Positions 42,360-53,741 of a stretch of DNA of 64,000 nucleotides are shown here, in pieces. The DNA is from Flavobacterium sinopsychrotolerans. Its GTDB lineage: Bacteria > Bacteroidota > Bacteroidia > Flavobacteriales > Flavobacteriaceae. Every line of letters begins with the position of its first letter. Positions within the stretch are counted from its first letter, which is position 1. Made by a program: the position numbers and the translations under genes. Below the pieces are notes generated by a model. It ran no database searches. It saw only the letters and a program-made list of their open reading frames with translations, and was not told the DNA's origin. The DNA lies in assembly GCF_900110375.1 (NCBI RefSeq), contig NZ_FODN01000002.1, forward strand, positions 385,086 to 449,085, given 5' to 3'.

Positions 42360-45300
42360 ATAGGTATCAAAAAAGTTATAAAAATAGCGTTTCGTTTACT
42401 GCTTGGACTAATCCTGCTTTTGTTGGTTGTCGGTATTGCTCTCACCATGCCAGCTGTTCAGACAAAAATTGCACACTATTTTACAGATAGTCTTAATAAA
42501 GATTTTGGTACCAATATAACGATTGATGAAGTTGCGATTTCAGTTTTTGGAGGTGTGAAATTTAAAAAAGTCTTGATTCTTGATCATCATAAAGATACCT
42601 TGATTTATTCTAACAGGATTTCTACCACTATTCTAGAAAGTAAGAAACTGCTCAATGGTGATTTGATTTTTGATGGTTTGGATTTACATGGATTACTTTT
42701 CAACTTGAAAACCTATAAAAACGAAAAAGAATCAAATCTTGATAAATTTATCAAAGCCTTTGAAACCGGAAAGCCTTCAAGCCGAAAGTTTTTACTTAAA
42801 GCAAATAAACTTCAAATTTTTGACGGACGTTTTATTTTAACGGATGATAATCGAGACAATCCAAAAGATCTTGATTTTACAAAACTTAACGCTTCTGTAA
42901 CGGATTTTTTAATATTCGGTCCGGATGTGACTACCAAAATAAACAAAATGTCTTTTTTAGACTTTCGTGGTTTGTATGTTAAAAATTTAAGCTCCAAATT
43001 TAGTTATTCTAAAAAGAATATAAAACTGGAAAATCTTGATTTATTGACAAAAGAATCAACATTGAACGGAAGTGTTGTTTTAAATTATAAAATTGAAGAT
43101 TTCTCTGAATTCACTGATAAAGTACAGTTTGATATCAAATTAAATTCGGCTTCCATAGCCTCAAATGATATTCGCTATTTTTATAAAGAATTAGGAAAAA
43201 ATCAACATTTTTACACTAAAACCAGCATTAAAGGTACGCTGAATGATTTGAAATTTAAAAACCTGGAATTAGTTGATGACCTAAAGACTCAAATAAATGG
43301 GGATATTAATTTTAAAAATTTATTTGCTAAAAAAGGGCAAAAATTTTCCATGTTTGCTAAATTCGATAAGTTGACCTCTAGTTATGAGAATTTGATTGTC
43401 ATACTACCTAATATTTTAGGAAATAAATTACCAACTTCCTTGAAAAAGTTAGGGAGATTTTCGGCTTCAGGAACATCAAGTGTTTCCACTACAGCGGTTG
43501 AAGCTGATTTTTCTATGATTACCGCCTTGGGTAATGTAACTTCTAATTTAGAAATACAAAACATAGATGTAATAGATAAAGCATCATATATAGGGAATGT
43601 GATTCTAGAGAATTTTGACATTGGAACTTTATTGGATCAAAAAGAACTGGGAAGAGTCAGTTTGAATATTGATGTGGATGGTAAAGGTTTTAAACAAAAA
43701 TACTTGGATACGGCCATCAAAGGAGATATTACTCAAATTGATTATAAGAATTATAATTATACCAATATTGTTGTCAACGGTACTTTAAAAAGTCCAAATT
43801 ATAAAGGTCAAATTTCTATAAATGACCCTAATTTGAGTATGACTTTTGACGGTTTATTGGATTTAAGTAAAAAAGACAATCGTTATGATTTTCATATTAA
43901 CGTTGAAAATGCAGATTTGAATAAATTAAAGCTGATGAAAGATTCAGTCTCCGTATTCAGAGGAGATGTTGTTGTTCAGGCTTCAGGAAATAATATTGAG
44001 AATTTTCAGGGGAATGTTTACATCAATGAAACCTCTTATCAAAATGCAAAAGATACTTATAATTTTGATGATTTTACCATAATTTCCAGTTTCGACCAAA
44101 ATAGAGTTAGAACCATTACGGTAAATTCTCCGGATATTGTTGAGGGTGAAATTGTGGGTAAATATGAATTCAATCAATTGGAAAATCTGGTTAAGAATTC
44201 TCTGGGAAGTCTTTATACGAATTTCAAACCGAGTAAAGTAAAAAAAGGACAGTTTCTTAAATTTAACTTTTCAATCTATAATAAAATTATCGAAATTTTT
44301 TATCCTGAAATTTCAATTGGCGCCAATACAATTGTAAAAGGGAATATTAGTTCCGATAATCAGGAATTCAAACTCAACTTCAATTCACCTCAAATTGTGG
44401 CTTCCAGCAATACATTTGATAATATTAGAGTTTCAGTAGATAATAAAAATCCACTTTACAATGCTTATATAGAATTAGACAGCATCAAGACAAAATATTA
44501 TAAAATACGTGATTTTAGTCTGATAAATGTTACCATGAAAGATACGCTGTTCTTTCGATCGGAATTCAAAGGAGGTGCAAATGCTGAGGATTATTACAAT
44601 CTGAATTTATACCACACCATTAACAAAGACAATAATAATGTTGTAGGAATTAGTAAATCTGAGGTGAAATTCAAGGATTACCTTTGGTTTTTAAATGAAA
44701 ATGAAACGCCGGATAACCAGATTGTTTTTGATAAATCATTTAAGAATTTTGATATTGATAATCTAATATTATCACATGAAGATCAAGCAATCTCTTTAGA
44801 CGGAGAATTAAAAGATACAAGCTATAAAGATCTGAAATTGAGTTTTAAAGATGTAGATTTAAATAAAATTACACCGGCAAATGATAAATTCATTGTTCAC
44901 GGAAATATAAATGGTGCGGTTAATTTTAAGCAAGATAAAGATGTTTATCAGCCTACCGCTTCAATAATTATCGATAGCTTAAATGTAAATAAAACCGATT
45001 TAGGGATTTTGAATTTTGATATTGAAGGAAACGAGAGTTTTAAGAAGTTTACTATTAATTCAAATCTGGAAAATAAAAATATTGAATCGTTTAACGCTAA
45101 CGGAAGTTTTGAAATCCTAAATAAAGAAACATTTCTTAATTTAAATTTAAAATTCGATAAGTTTAATCTAGCTACTTTAAGCTCACTCGGAGGTGACGTA
45201 TTATCAAACATAAGGGGCTTTGTGTCTGGTAATTCAAGAATTGAAGGAAACTTAAAAAAACCGGAGATAAATGGGCGCTTGTATGTTGATGATGCTGGGG

Positions 45301-46853
45301 TTACAATACCTTATCTGAATGTAGATTATGCATTAAAAGATAAAACTATTATTGATTTAACTGATGAGAAATTTATTTTCAGAAATAATACGCTGAAGGA
45401 TACAAAATTTGGTACAACAGGAACATTAAACGGAAGTATTGAGCATAAGAATTTTTCTGATTGGAAATTGGATTTAGCAATTAATTCCAAAAGATTATTG
45501 GCTCTTGATACGAAAGATAGTGAAGATGCAGCTTATTTTGGTACCGCATTTATTGATGGACTCGCAACCATAAAAGGTCCAACAAATGGATTATTTATTA
45601 AAGTTGATGCTAAATCAGAAAAAGGGACTTCTATAAAAATCCCGATTAATAATTCCGAAAGCATAAGCGATAACTCATTTGTTCATTTTGTTACTCTTAA
45701 AGAAAAGTATAATATCAAAAAAGGAATTGTTGAAGACACAAGAATTTACAAAGGGTTAGAGTTAGAATTTGATTTTGATATTACACCCGATGCAGAAGTT
45801 GAAGTCATCCTTGATAGAAGTACCGGTCATGGAATGAAAGGAAAAGGTTTTGGATCTTTGTTGTTTAAAATAAATACCTTGGGTAAGTTCAATATGTGGG
45901 GCGATTTCCAGGCGTATGAAGGAACCTATAATTTTAAATATGGTGGTTTTATTGATAAAAAGTTTGCACTAAAAAAAGGAGGCTCAATTTCATGGGAAGG
46001 AAACCCGATGCGGGCACAACTAAATCTTGAAGCGGTATACAAAACATCTGCTAATCCAGCAGTTTTGCTAGAGAATTCATCTTTTAACAGTAAAGTTCCT
46101 GTAGAAGTTATCATTGGTATTAGAGGAGATTTGACGAGCCCTGAACCTGATTTTAACATTGAATTTCCAACGGTTAGTAATGTATTAAAATCGGAGATTC
46201 AGTATAAATTAAATGATAAGGACGTCCGACAAACACAAGCCTTGTATTTACTCTCGTCCGGAAGTTTTTTAAGTCCTGAAGGTGTAAGTCAATCTGATTT
46301 TTCAGGAAGTTTATTTGAAACGGCTACCAGTTTATTAGGGAGTATCATTAAAACAGATGATGAAAAATTTAATGTTGGGTTTAATTTTATTGGAGCAGAC
46401 AGAAGAATAGGAAAAGAATCGGATGGAAGGTTTGTTGCCACGATTTCTTCTAAAATTAATGAAAGAATTACTATCAATGGAAAGTTAGGTGTGCCTTTTG
46501 GAGGAATAAACGAGTCTGCCATTGTAGGAGATGTTGAAGTTCTTTACAGAGTTAATGAAGATGGAACATTAAATTTGAGACTTTTTAACAGAGAAAATGA
46601 TATTAATTATATTGGTCAAGGGATTGGATATACTCAAGGAATGGGGGTTACCTATGAAGTTGATTTTGATACTTTTAAAGAATTAGTAAATAGAATTTTC
46701 AAAAATATCAAAATAGAGAAAGAAATAACTCCTATCTCCGAAGATCAAGATTCTAATTTATCTCCAGACTATATTAACTTTTCTAAATCTAAGAAAACGA
46801 GTACAGAAAAAATTAAAATAAATCAAGAAGGTTTGATTCCCGAGGAAAACTAA
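42360..46853 (+). CDS. tamB: Translocation and assembly module protein TamB
   Basis: A giant AsmA-like protein of about 1500 residues that spans the periplasm and is thought to carry lipids or help outer-membrane protein assembly. It has one N-terminal membrane helix, long repetitive beta-strand sequence, and the C-terminal DUF490/TamB domain (about the last 350 residues, with VEVIIGIRGDLTSPEPDFNI). The start is a problem: the first ATG/GTG/TTG in frame is TTG 42420, which would remove about two thirds of the membrane helix. The frame is open back to 42357 and reads IGIKKVIKIAFRLLLGLILL. A rare ATA or ATC start near 42360-42366 or 42366 fits better. No gene for a TamA partner is adjacent. Confidence 0.85.
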   Translation: MGIKKVIKIAFRLLLGLILLLLVVGIALTMPAVQTKIAHYFTDSLNKDFGTNITIDEVAISVFGGVKFKKVLILDHHKDTLIYSNRISTTILESKKLLNGDLIFDGLDLHGLLFNLKTYKNEKESNLDKFIKAFETGKPSSRKFLLKANKLQIFDGRFILTDDNRDNPKDLDFTKLNASVTDFLIFGPDVTTKINKMSFLDFRGLYVKNLSSKFSYSKKNIKLENLDLLTKESTLNGSVVLNYKIEDFSEFTDKVQFDIKLNSASIASNDIRYFYKELGKNQHFYTKTSIKGTLNDLKFKNLELVDDLKTQINGDINFKNLFAKKGQKFSMFAKFDKLTSSYENLIVILPNILGNKLPTSLKKLGRFSASGTSSVSTTAVEADFSMITALGNVTSNLEIQNIDVIDKASYIGNVILENFDIGTLLDQKELGRVSLNIDVDGKGFKQKYLDTAIKGDITQIDYKNYNYTNIVVNGTLKSPNYKGQISINDPNLSMTFDGLLDLSKKDNRYDFHINVENADLNKLKLMKDSVSVFRGDVVVQASGNNIENFQGNVYINETSYQNAKDTYNFDDFTIISSFDQNRVRTITVNSPDIVEGEIVGKYEFNQLENLVKNSLGSLYTNFKPSKVKKGQFLKFNFSIYNKIIEIFYPEISIGANTIVKGNISSDNQEFKLNFNSPQIVASSNTFDNIRVSVDNKNPLYNAYIELDSIKTKYYKIRDFSLINVTMKDTLFFRSEFKGGANAEDYYNLNLYHTINKDNNNVVGISKSEVKFKDYLWFLNENETPDNQIVFDKSFKNFDIDNLILSHEDQAISLDGELKDTSYKDLKLSFKDVDLNKITPANDKFIVHGNINGAVNFKQDKDVYQPTASIIIDSLNVNKTDLGILNFDIEGNESFKKFTINSNLENKNIESFNANGSFEILNKETFLNLNLKFDKFNLATLSSLGGDVLSNIRGFVSGNSRIEGNLKKPEINGRLYVDDAGVTIPYLNVDYALKDKTIIDLTDEKFIFRNNTLKDTKFGTTGTLNGSIEHKNFSDWKLDLAINSKRLLALDTKDSEDAAYFGTAFIDGLATIKGPTNGLFIKVDAKSEKGTSIKIPINNSESISDNSFVHFVTLKEKYNIKKGIVEDTRIYKGLELEFDFDITPDAEVEVILDRSTGHGMKGKGFGSLLFKINTLGKFNMWGDFQAYEGTYNFKYGGFIDKKFALKKGGSISWEGNPMRAQLNLEAVYKTSANPAVLLENSSFNSKVPVEVIIGIRGDLTSPEPDFNIEFPTVSNVLKSEIQYKLNDKDVRQTQALYLLSSGSFLSPEGVSQSDFSGSLFETATSLLGSIIKTDDEKFNVGFNFIGADRRIGKESDGRFVATISSKINERITINGKLGVPFGGINESAIVGDVEVLYRVNEDGTLNLRLFNRENDINYIGQGIGYTQGMGVTYEVDFDTFKELVNRIFKNIKIEKEITPISEDQDSNLSPDYINFSKSKKTSTEKIKINQEGLIPEEN

Positions 46854-47240
46854 TTGATTGTACTTTAAACAAAAATATTAAATATTCAAAAAGTGGCATG
46901 GAGCTAGTTATCAATGTAGATTGATGATTTGCGTACTAAAACCTCATGAAAAATCTACATTTATTTAAAAACACACAAAAGATAATTCTATTTTAAATCC
47001 TTATTTAGAAGTAATTAGCATATTGTTATACTATTTTAAATATTAATGTCAGTTATTTGTTAATTATAAAATAAATATTGATTTTTTTTCTCATTTTGTT
47101 AAATTAAATCTATTTTATTTTAGTTTTTTAAAAACTTATTAACGAAAACGTTTGAATTTAAGACGCTTTACCAATTTATTAAAAACACAGCTCTATAAGT
47201 GCTGAATGTTTGCTAGTTTTACACTTTAATACTTTAAATA
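46854..47240. other. Intergenic region upstream of pfkA
   Basis: About 390 bases, AT-rich. A near-palindrome AACGAAAACGTTT lies at about 47142-47154, and a weak -7 box (TAGTTTTA) at about 47213-47220, 20 bases before the pfkA ATG. No open frame, hairpin or repeat otherwise. Confidence 0.45.
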
Positions 47241-48227
47241 ATGCCAAAAACAATAAAAAAAGTTGGTGTTCTTACCTCAGGAGGAGACTCACCTGGTATG
47301 AATGCAGCAATTCGATCAGTTGTTCGTACATGTGCTTATCATAATATAGAATGCATAGGAATTTATAGAGGTTATCAGGGAATGATTGAAGGAGACTTCA
47401 AGGAAATGGGACCTCGAAGCGTAAACAACATTGTAAATAAAGGAGGGACAATTTTGAAATCGGCCCGATCTTTAGAGTTCAAAACTTCTGAAGGAAGAAA
47501 AAAGGCACATGAGAATCTTACTAAAGCAGGAATTGATGCCTTAGTGGTAATAGGTGGTGATGGTACTTTTACAGGAGGTTTATTGTTTAACAATGAATTT
47601 AATTTTCCGGTAATGGGAATTCCGGGTACTATTGATAACGATATTTTTGGAACAAGTCATACCCTTGGATATGATACTGCTTTGAATACCGTAGTCGATG
47701 TGATTGATAAAATTAGAGATACTGCAAGTTCACACAATCGTTTGTTTTTTGTAGAAGTAATGGGAAGAGATGCAGGACATATTGCTTTGAATGCAGGTAT
47801 TGGTGCTGGTGCAGAAGAAATATTGATTCCTGAAGAAAATTTAGGATTGGATCGATTATTAGAATCATTACAAAAAAGTAAAGCTTCAGGAAAATCATCC
47901 AGTATTGTTGTGATAGCTGAAGGAGACAAAATAGGTAAAAATGTTTTCGAACTAAAAGATTATGTTGAAGCCAATTTGCCAGAATATGATGTTAGAGTGT
48001 CAGTTTTAGGTCATATGCAACGTGGCGGTTCGCCTTCTTGTTTTGATAGAGTTCTTGCCAGTAGATTAGGTGTGAAAGCTGTTGAATCATTACTGGAAGG
48101 AAAGTCAAATTATATGGTTGGATTGCAAAATGATAAAGTTTCATTGACACCTTTAGAACAAGCAATTAAGGGGAAAACGGAGATTGATAGAGAATTATTG
48201 AGAGTTTCAGATATAATGTCTACTTAG
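47241..48227 (+). CDS. pfkA: ATP-dependent 6-phosphofructokinase
   Basis: A 328-residue glycolytic enzyme that phosphorylates fructose 6-phosphate. Motifs: VLTSGGDSPGMNAAIRSVVR at the N-terminus, the ATP loop VVIGGDGTFTGG, and the catalytic PGTIDNDIFGTSHTLGYDTA. The Gly of GGDGT marks the ATP-using form. Length is typical of bacterial PfkA. gapA follows after 79 bases, forming a glycolytic pair. Confidence 0.97.
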   Translation: MPKTIKKVGVLTSGGDSPGMNAAIRSVVRTCAYHNIECIGIYRGYQGMIEGDFKEMGPRSVNNIVNKGGTILKSARSLEFKTSEGRKKAHENLTKAGIDALVVIGGDGTFTGGLLFNNEFNFPVMGIPGTIDNDIFGTSHTLGYDTALNTVVDVIDKIRDTASSHNRLFFVEVMGRDAGHIALNAGIGAGAEEILIPEENLGLDRLLESLQKSKASGKSSSIVVIAEGDKIGKNVFELKDYVEANLPEYDVRVSVLGHMQRGGSPSCFDRVLASRLGVKAVESLLEGKSNYMVGLQNDKVSLTPLEQAIKGKTEIDRELLRVSDIMST

Positions 48228-48300
48228 ATAAAAAAATGAAGTTTATTGTGAGGAAATTAGACTTTAAAAGAATGTTAAGGAAAATAAACAAAAAAATTAA

Positions 48301-49311
<1,011 letters not shown>

Positions 49312-49325
49312 TTCTTTATATTTAC

Positions 49326-49357
49326 AAATCCCGTTATATTTTTTTAACGGGATTTTA
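49326..49357 (+). terminator. Terminator of gapA
   Basis: AAATCCCGTTA and TAACGGGATTT form an 11-bp stem, followed by T-rich sequence. Confidence 0.85.
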
Positions 49358-49441
49358 TTTTTTGTTGCTTCCTTTAATGGATTTTTTAAGGAATAGTCCG
49401 TTTAAAATCAAGCAACTCCAAAACCAAAAAACCAAAATAAA

Positions 49442-50293
49442 ATGAGATTAATAGTTGATAGTGGTTCTACCAAAGCGGATTGGATAGCGATAGATGACCA
49501 TGGAAAAGTATTGTTTACAACTCAAACATTAGGACTAAATCCCGAAGTGCTTGAAGCGGATGAAATTATAGAGCGGTTAAATGATCGTTTCGATATTTTG
49601 CATAATAAGAAAAATGCAACCCATTTGTTTTTTTATGGAGCAGGTTGTGGTACCGATAGAATGAAAATTGTACTTTCACAGGTTTTTCAAACGTATTTTC
49701 CTAACGCTATTATTGACGTCAAAGAAGATACTTATGCGGCAGTTTATGCAACAACTCCAAAAGGAGAAAAGGCAATTGTTTCAATCTTAGGAACAGGATC
49801 AAACTGTAGCTATTTTGATGGTAAAGAGTTGCACCAAAAAGTGCAATCGTTGGGTTACATCGCCATGGATGATTGTAGCGGAAATGTTTTTGGAAAAGAA
49901 TTAATCAGAAAATATTATTTTAATAAAATGCCAAAAGAACTGGCAGTTGAATTTGAAAAAGAATATGATTTAGATCCTGATGCAATTAAAAACAAGTTGT
50001 ACAAAGAACCCAATCCAAATGCGTATTTAGCAACATTTGCAAAGTTTTTGATTCAACACAAAGAAACAGAGTTTTGCAGAAAAATTATTTTCAAAGGAAT
50101 GAAATCTTTTGTAAAAAATTACATCAAACAATATGATAATTGTAAAGAAGTACCTGTACATTTTGTGGGTTCAATTGCATTTTATTTGAAAGAAGAATTA
50201 CAAGAAACTTTTGATAAATATGAACTTCAATTAGGCAATGTTTTAAGAAGACCGATTGACGGATTGATTGCATTTCATATTGCAAATAAATAG
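49442..50293 (+). CDS. BadF/BadG-type ATPase, N-acetylglucosamine kinase-like
   Basis: A 283-residue ASKHA-fold kinase. Motifs: MRLIVDSGSTKADWIAID (phosphate 1), VSILGTGSNCSYFDG (phosphate 2), and VHFVGSIAFYL (adenosine). The family includes eukaryotic and bacterial N-acetylglucosamine kinases; in Bacteroidota this gene regularly follows pfkA-gapA, suggesting amino sugar salvage from peptidoglycan. The substrate is inferred. Confidence 0.85.
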   Translation: MRLIVDSGSTKADWIAIDDHGKVLFTTQTLGLNPEVLEADEIIERLNDRFDILHNKKNATHLFFYGAGCGTDRMKIVLSQVFQTYFPNAIIDVKEDTYAAVYATTPKGEKAIVSILGTGSNCSYFDGKELHQKVQSLGYIAMDDCSGNVFGKELIRKYYFNKMPKELAVEFEKEYDLDPDAIKNKLYKEPNPNAYLATFAKFLIQHKETEFCRKIIFKGMKSFVKNYIKQYDNCKEVPVHFVGSIAFYLKEELQETFDKYELQLGNVLRRPIDGLIAFHIANK

Positions 50294-50317
50294 GTTTTTT
50301 AAAGTTTACTTTAAACT

Positions 50318-50369
50318 AAAAAATCACTATTGATTTACTTGCTTAAAGTAAATCAGTAGTGATTTTTTT
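50318..50369. terminator. Bidirectional terminator between the kinase and ridA
   Basis: A very long stem (AAAATCACTA-TGATTTACTT with AAGTAAATCA-TAGTGATTTT, one mismatch) and a 4-6 nt loop, with A and T runs on both sides. It serves both convergent genes. Confidence 0.85.
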
Positions 50370-50421
50370 ATGGAATTAAAAGTACCTTTATACTTTTAGA
50401 TAGTAATGCCAATAGTGTTTG

Positions 50422-50802
50422 CTACAGAATAGCAATCATAGAAATTTCAACATTTACGTTTTTTGGCAAACAAGCCACTTGAACTGTTTCACGTGCTGGA
50501 GCAGTTTTTTCGTCAAAGTAAGAACCGTAAACAATATTTATTTTTCCAAAATCATTCATGTCCATAATGAAAATAGTTGTTTTTACAACATTTTCAAACG
50601 TCATTCCTGAGGCCTCTAAAACAGCTTTCATGTTTTGCATGACTTGCTCTGTTTCGGTTTCTATAGTAGCTGTAACTAATTCTCCAGTTGCCGGATTGAT
50701 TGCTATTTGACCAGAAGTATAAAGGGTATTTCCTTTAAGTACTGCTTGACTGTAAGGACCAATTGGTGCCGGAGCATTTTCGGTAAAGATTATTTTTTTC
50801 AT
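50422..50802 (-). CDS. ridA: RidA family enamine/imine deaminase
   Basis: A 126-residue cytoplasmic protein that hydrolyses reactive 2-aminoacrylate and related imines. Motifs: APAPIGPYSQAVLKGNTLYT at the N-terminus and the catalytic PARETVQVACLPKNVNVEI, with the key Arg in PARE. I start at ATG 50802 (MKKIIF); 27 extra upstream codons are not family-like. It is transcribed downstream of lptD, 105 bases after its stop. Confidence 0.95.
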   Translation of the reverse strand: MKKIIFTENAPAPIGPYSQAVLKGNTLYTSGQIAINPATGELVTATIETETEQVMQNMKAVLEASGMTFENVVKTTIFIMDMNDFGKINIVYGSYFDEKTAPARETVQVACLPKNVNVEISMIAIL

Positions 50803-50907
50803 AGGAATAATATGTTTTTGTATAACGTAGAAATAGTAACTCAATTCTATTTTAATTCTTAAATAAAGTTTTCTAAACAGCATCTTTAAAGATTTTGATT
50901 AGAAAAT

Positions 50908-53658
50908 TTATCTGTTGATGGTACTTCTTTTATCCCATTTGATATCGCTCAATACACCGGATTTTATTCCAATAAAGAAACCCCAGTTTGCATTTTCGCC
51001 CATTGGAGACCAGTTAAAATCCATTCTCCAGCTTAACAAGTCTCTCTCGAAACGAAGTTGTGTGAAAGTAACCCCTTTTTGAACAAAATCGTAACCGGTA
51101 GAAACGCCCGCTTTCCATTTTGGAGTTATGTCAGCATTAGCAGAAATCATTATTGAGTTCCCAATTATTTGATTCTCTCGGTTGTTATTCCCGTATGTTA
51201 ATGAATAGGCAAATGTCATGTCCCACGGTAATTTAGAGTTGAAAAATTCTGAAATTTTATCTTCTCCTTCTTCCTCTTCTTCATCCTCAAACTGACTTCT
51301 TCTGCTGTCACCTAAATCTGTATTTGTACCAAATAAATCATCCTCACGACCACCATTTCGTTGGCTTTGAACATTTTTGTCTTTTTTCGTATCGTCTTTT
51401 CCTTTGCTTGAAATTGAATAATTCAGAGTCATATTTGAACTGGTCATTCTAAAAAGACTTCCGCCATTATCTATATTAAAAACATTAATTCGGTTTCCGG
51501 AATTGTCAATTGCATAAGGGTCTAGTGTTGCTCCAAAATTGACATTCATTTTATTGTCTAATAATGTAGTACCACCGCTAACTCTTATTGGAGAAAAGGC
51601 AAGTGAAGTTACTCCATCTGCATCTAGATTATAGGAAGTGGATAGGTTTAAATTGTTAAGCAACATTATTTTTTTAGGCTCCACTTTAGTACTGTCTTTG
51701 TCGGTAACTTTAGCCTCAAAAGTATTGCTCAAATCAAAACCTAAGGTATTGGAATTATTTAATCCTGGAGCACCATAAATACCACTTTCGAATCGAGAAT
51801 ATTGTTTTATCATTGTTCCAGTGGCATCAGCGGAGTAAGTGTCATAGTATTTTTCAAAACTAGGAGTGTAGCCATAAGAAACTGATGGCCTCATGACGTG
51901 CCTTATGGATTTGATCTTTTTATCATTACCAAAATTAAAAGTTCCATAAATAGTTGTTCCTACGCTGGAGGAGAATGAATAGGTTCTAAAAGCATCAAAT
52001 CCATTGATGGTTTTGTCAACCACTTTGCTTTGGTCAACATCATAACTTCTTTCAATTGTTTTGGTATACCAAATTTCCTCATAATTCATAGAAGTTGAGG
52101 CGCTGAAGTATTTAAATAATTTAAAATTGGTGCTTAAAGGAATGCTGTGTTGAAAACCAACTTTAGCATCTCTAAACATTTGAGGTTTGAAGAATAAAGA
52201 ATCAGTAGTAACGATGCTGTTTCGTCCGTTTAAATTATACTGCAAGTTTATGTTTTTAAAAAATCCCTTTTTTACGCCGTCTTTCCCCACAAAAGGATAA
52301 ATTCTGTCAACACTCAATTGTAATGTTGGCAAAGTCATGTTAATCTCTTCTGTTTGCGTATTTTGCGAATGAGTTGCAGTTAGCGACATTCTGACTTGCG
52401 GTACTGAAGTGAACGTTTTAGAATAGGATACTGAAGAGCTTAATGTATTATTAAGATTAGAACCAATATTTACCTGATTGATAGATTGTTTAAAATATTT
52501 ACTGCTTCCAAGATTCACAGAAGCTGAAAAACTTGAATTTGGACTCGCTTTAGAGTCTTTGGAATGTGACCATTGGATGTTATAAATGTTTTGTTTCAAA
52601 TAATCCGGATAGCCTCTTTCGCTGGTTATTAAATTTTCAAAACGAATATTTAAGTTTCCTCGGTAATTATATCTTTTGGCATAACTGGATTCAAAACGCA
52701 ATCCATAACTTCCATTGGTGTAATAATCACCTAAAACGGTTAAATCATAATTATCACTAAGCGCAAAATAGTATCCTAAATTTTGAAGAGAAAACCCTCT
52801 ATTGTTGGAGTCATTATAGCTTGGTAAAATTAATCCTGAAATACTGGTTTCTTTGCTCATTGGAAAAAAAGCAAACGGTAAAGCTATTGGAGTAGGTACA
52901 TTTGCAATCACCATGTTGGTTAAACCCGTCACTACTTTTTTGCCGGGAATAAATTTTACTTTATTCGTCTGAAAATAATATTCTGGATTGTCTACGTCTT
53001 TTGAAGTGGTAAAACGAGCTCCTTTTAAAAAATAAACCGAGTCATTTTCTTTTTTAGTTAAAGCAGCCTTTATTTTAAATTCACCTTGTTCCGATCTTGA
53101 ATTCCAGATTAAAGCTTTTTTTGATTTAAAATTAAAACGGATCGAATCGGGTTCAATTACATTTGCACCTTGTTTGAAATTTGGATATTGAGTGAAAGCA
53201 CCCGTTGAATCCTTGATTCGTCCGGCATATACTTCGTTTTTTTCATAATCCATGACGATTATCCCTGACTTTAGTTCAACGTCCTGATAGTACAATTCCG
53301 CTTTGTCGTAAAGGGTAATAATTTTTTTCTTCTGATCAATTTTAGCATACTGCTCCGCTTTGTATCTTACTTTGCCGTCCAGAAATGCTTTTTTAGGTTT
53401 GATACTGTCTATTTTGATCGTGTCAGTTTCTTTTTCAACAATTAAAACAGGCGTTTTATTCTGATTAACACTTTTTTTGGTGCTATCTATTTGTCTATTA
53501 GAGGATATAACCGTCTTTTTTTTTGTTATATCTTGAGAATATAATTTACCAGAACCTAACGATAGGAAAATTGATAATAAAACGATATTAAATAAGTTTG
53601 TATACAAAGGTTTAAATGCTATTTTTGTAAAATTATGGCCTGTTTTTTGACATGTCAA
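50908..53658 (-). CDS. lptD: LPS assembly outer membrane protein LptD
   Basis: A 916-residue outer-membrane protein that inserts lipopolysaccharide into the outer leaflet with LptE. An N-terminal membrane-type signal ends near KLYSQ (residue 42). Residues 85-240 are the OstA-type beta-jellyroll (VRYKAEQYAKIDQKKKIITL, YEKNEVYAGR). The rest is a large barrel. A Glu/Asp-rich loop (RRSQFEDEEEEEGEDKISEF, about 800) is unusual. The first start is a TTG at 53658; another TTG at 53607 is possible, and the -7 candidates at 53686-53679 and 53663-53656 do not settle it. It is divergent from the amidase genes. Confidence 0.92.
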   Translation of the reverse strand: MTCQKTGHNFTKIAFKPLYTNLFNIVLLSIFLSLGSGKLYSQDITKKKTVISSNRQIDSTKKSVNQNKTPVLIVEKETDTIKIDSIKPKKAFLDGKVRYKAEQYAKIDQKKKIITLYDKAELYYQDVELKSGIIVMDYEKNEVYAGRIKDSTGAFTQYPNFKQGANVIEPDSIRFNFKSKKALIWNSRSEQGEFKIKAALTKKENDSVYFLKGARFTTSKDVDNPEYYFQTNKVKFIPGKKVVTGLTNMVIANVPTPIALPFAFFPMSKETSISGLILPSYNDSNNRGFSLQNLGYYFALSDNYDLTVLGDYYTNGSYGLRFESSYAKRYNYRGNLNIRFENLITSERGYPDYLKQNIYNIQWSHSKDSKASPNSSFSASVNLGSSKYFKQSINQVNIGSNLNNTLSSSVSYSKTFTSVPQVRMSLTATHSQNTQTEEINMTLPTLQLSVDRIYPFVGKDGVKKGFFKNINLQYNLNGRNSIVTTDSLFFKPQMFRDAKVGFQHSIPLSTNFKLFKYFSASTSMNYEEIWYTKTIERSYDVDQSKVVDKTINGFDAFRTYSFSSSVGTTIYGTFNFGNDKKIKSIRHVMRPSVSYGYTPSFEKYYDTYSADATGTMIKQYSRFESGIYGAPGLNNSNTLGFDLSNTFEAKVTDKDSTKVEPKKIMLLNNLNLSTSYNLDADGVTSLAFSPIRVSGGTTLLDNKMNVNFGATLDPYAIDNSGNRINVFNIDNGGSLFRMTSSNMTLNYSISSKGKDDTKKDKNVQSQRNGGREDDLFGTNTDLGDSRRSQFEDEEEEEGEDKISEFFNSKLPWDMTFAYSLTYGNNNRENQIIGNSIMISANADITPKWKAGVSTGYDFVQKGVTFTQLRFERDLLSWRMDFNWSPMGENANWGFFIGIKSGVLSDIKWDKRSTINR

Positions 53659-53678
53659 ACTTACATATTATTTTTTGT

Positions 53679-53686
53679 CAAAAATA
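53679..53686 (-). promoter_or_regulatory. -7 box of lptD
   Basis: TATTTTTG on the minus strand matches TAnnTTTG fully and would start the mRNA about 15 nt before the TTG at 53658. A second perfect box (TAAGTTTG, 53663-53656) would favour the later TTG. Confidence 0.4.
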
Positions 53687-53741
53687 GTCAAATAAATAAA
53701 TTTATAACGGTAGTGTTTTAATTAAATTAACTTATAGCTTT

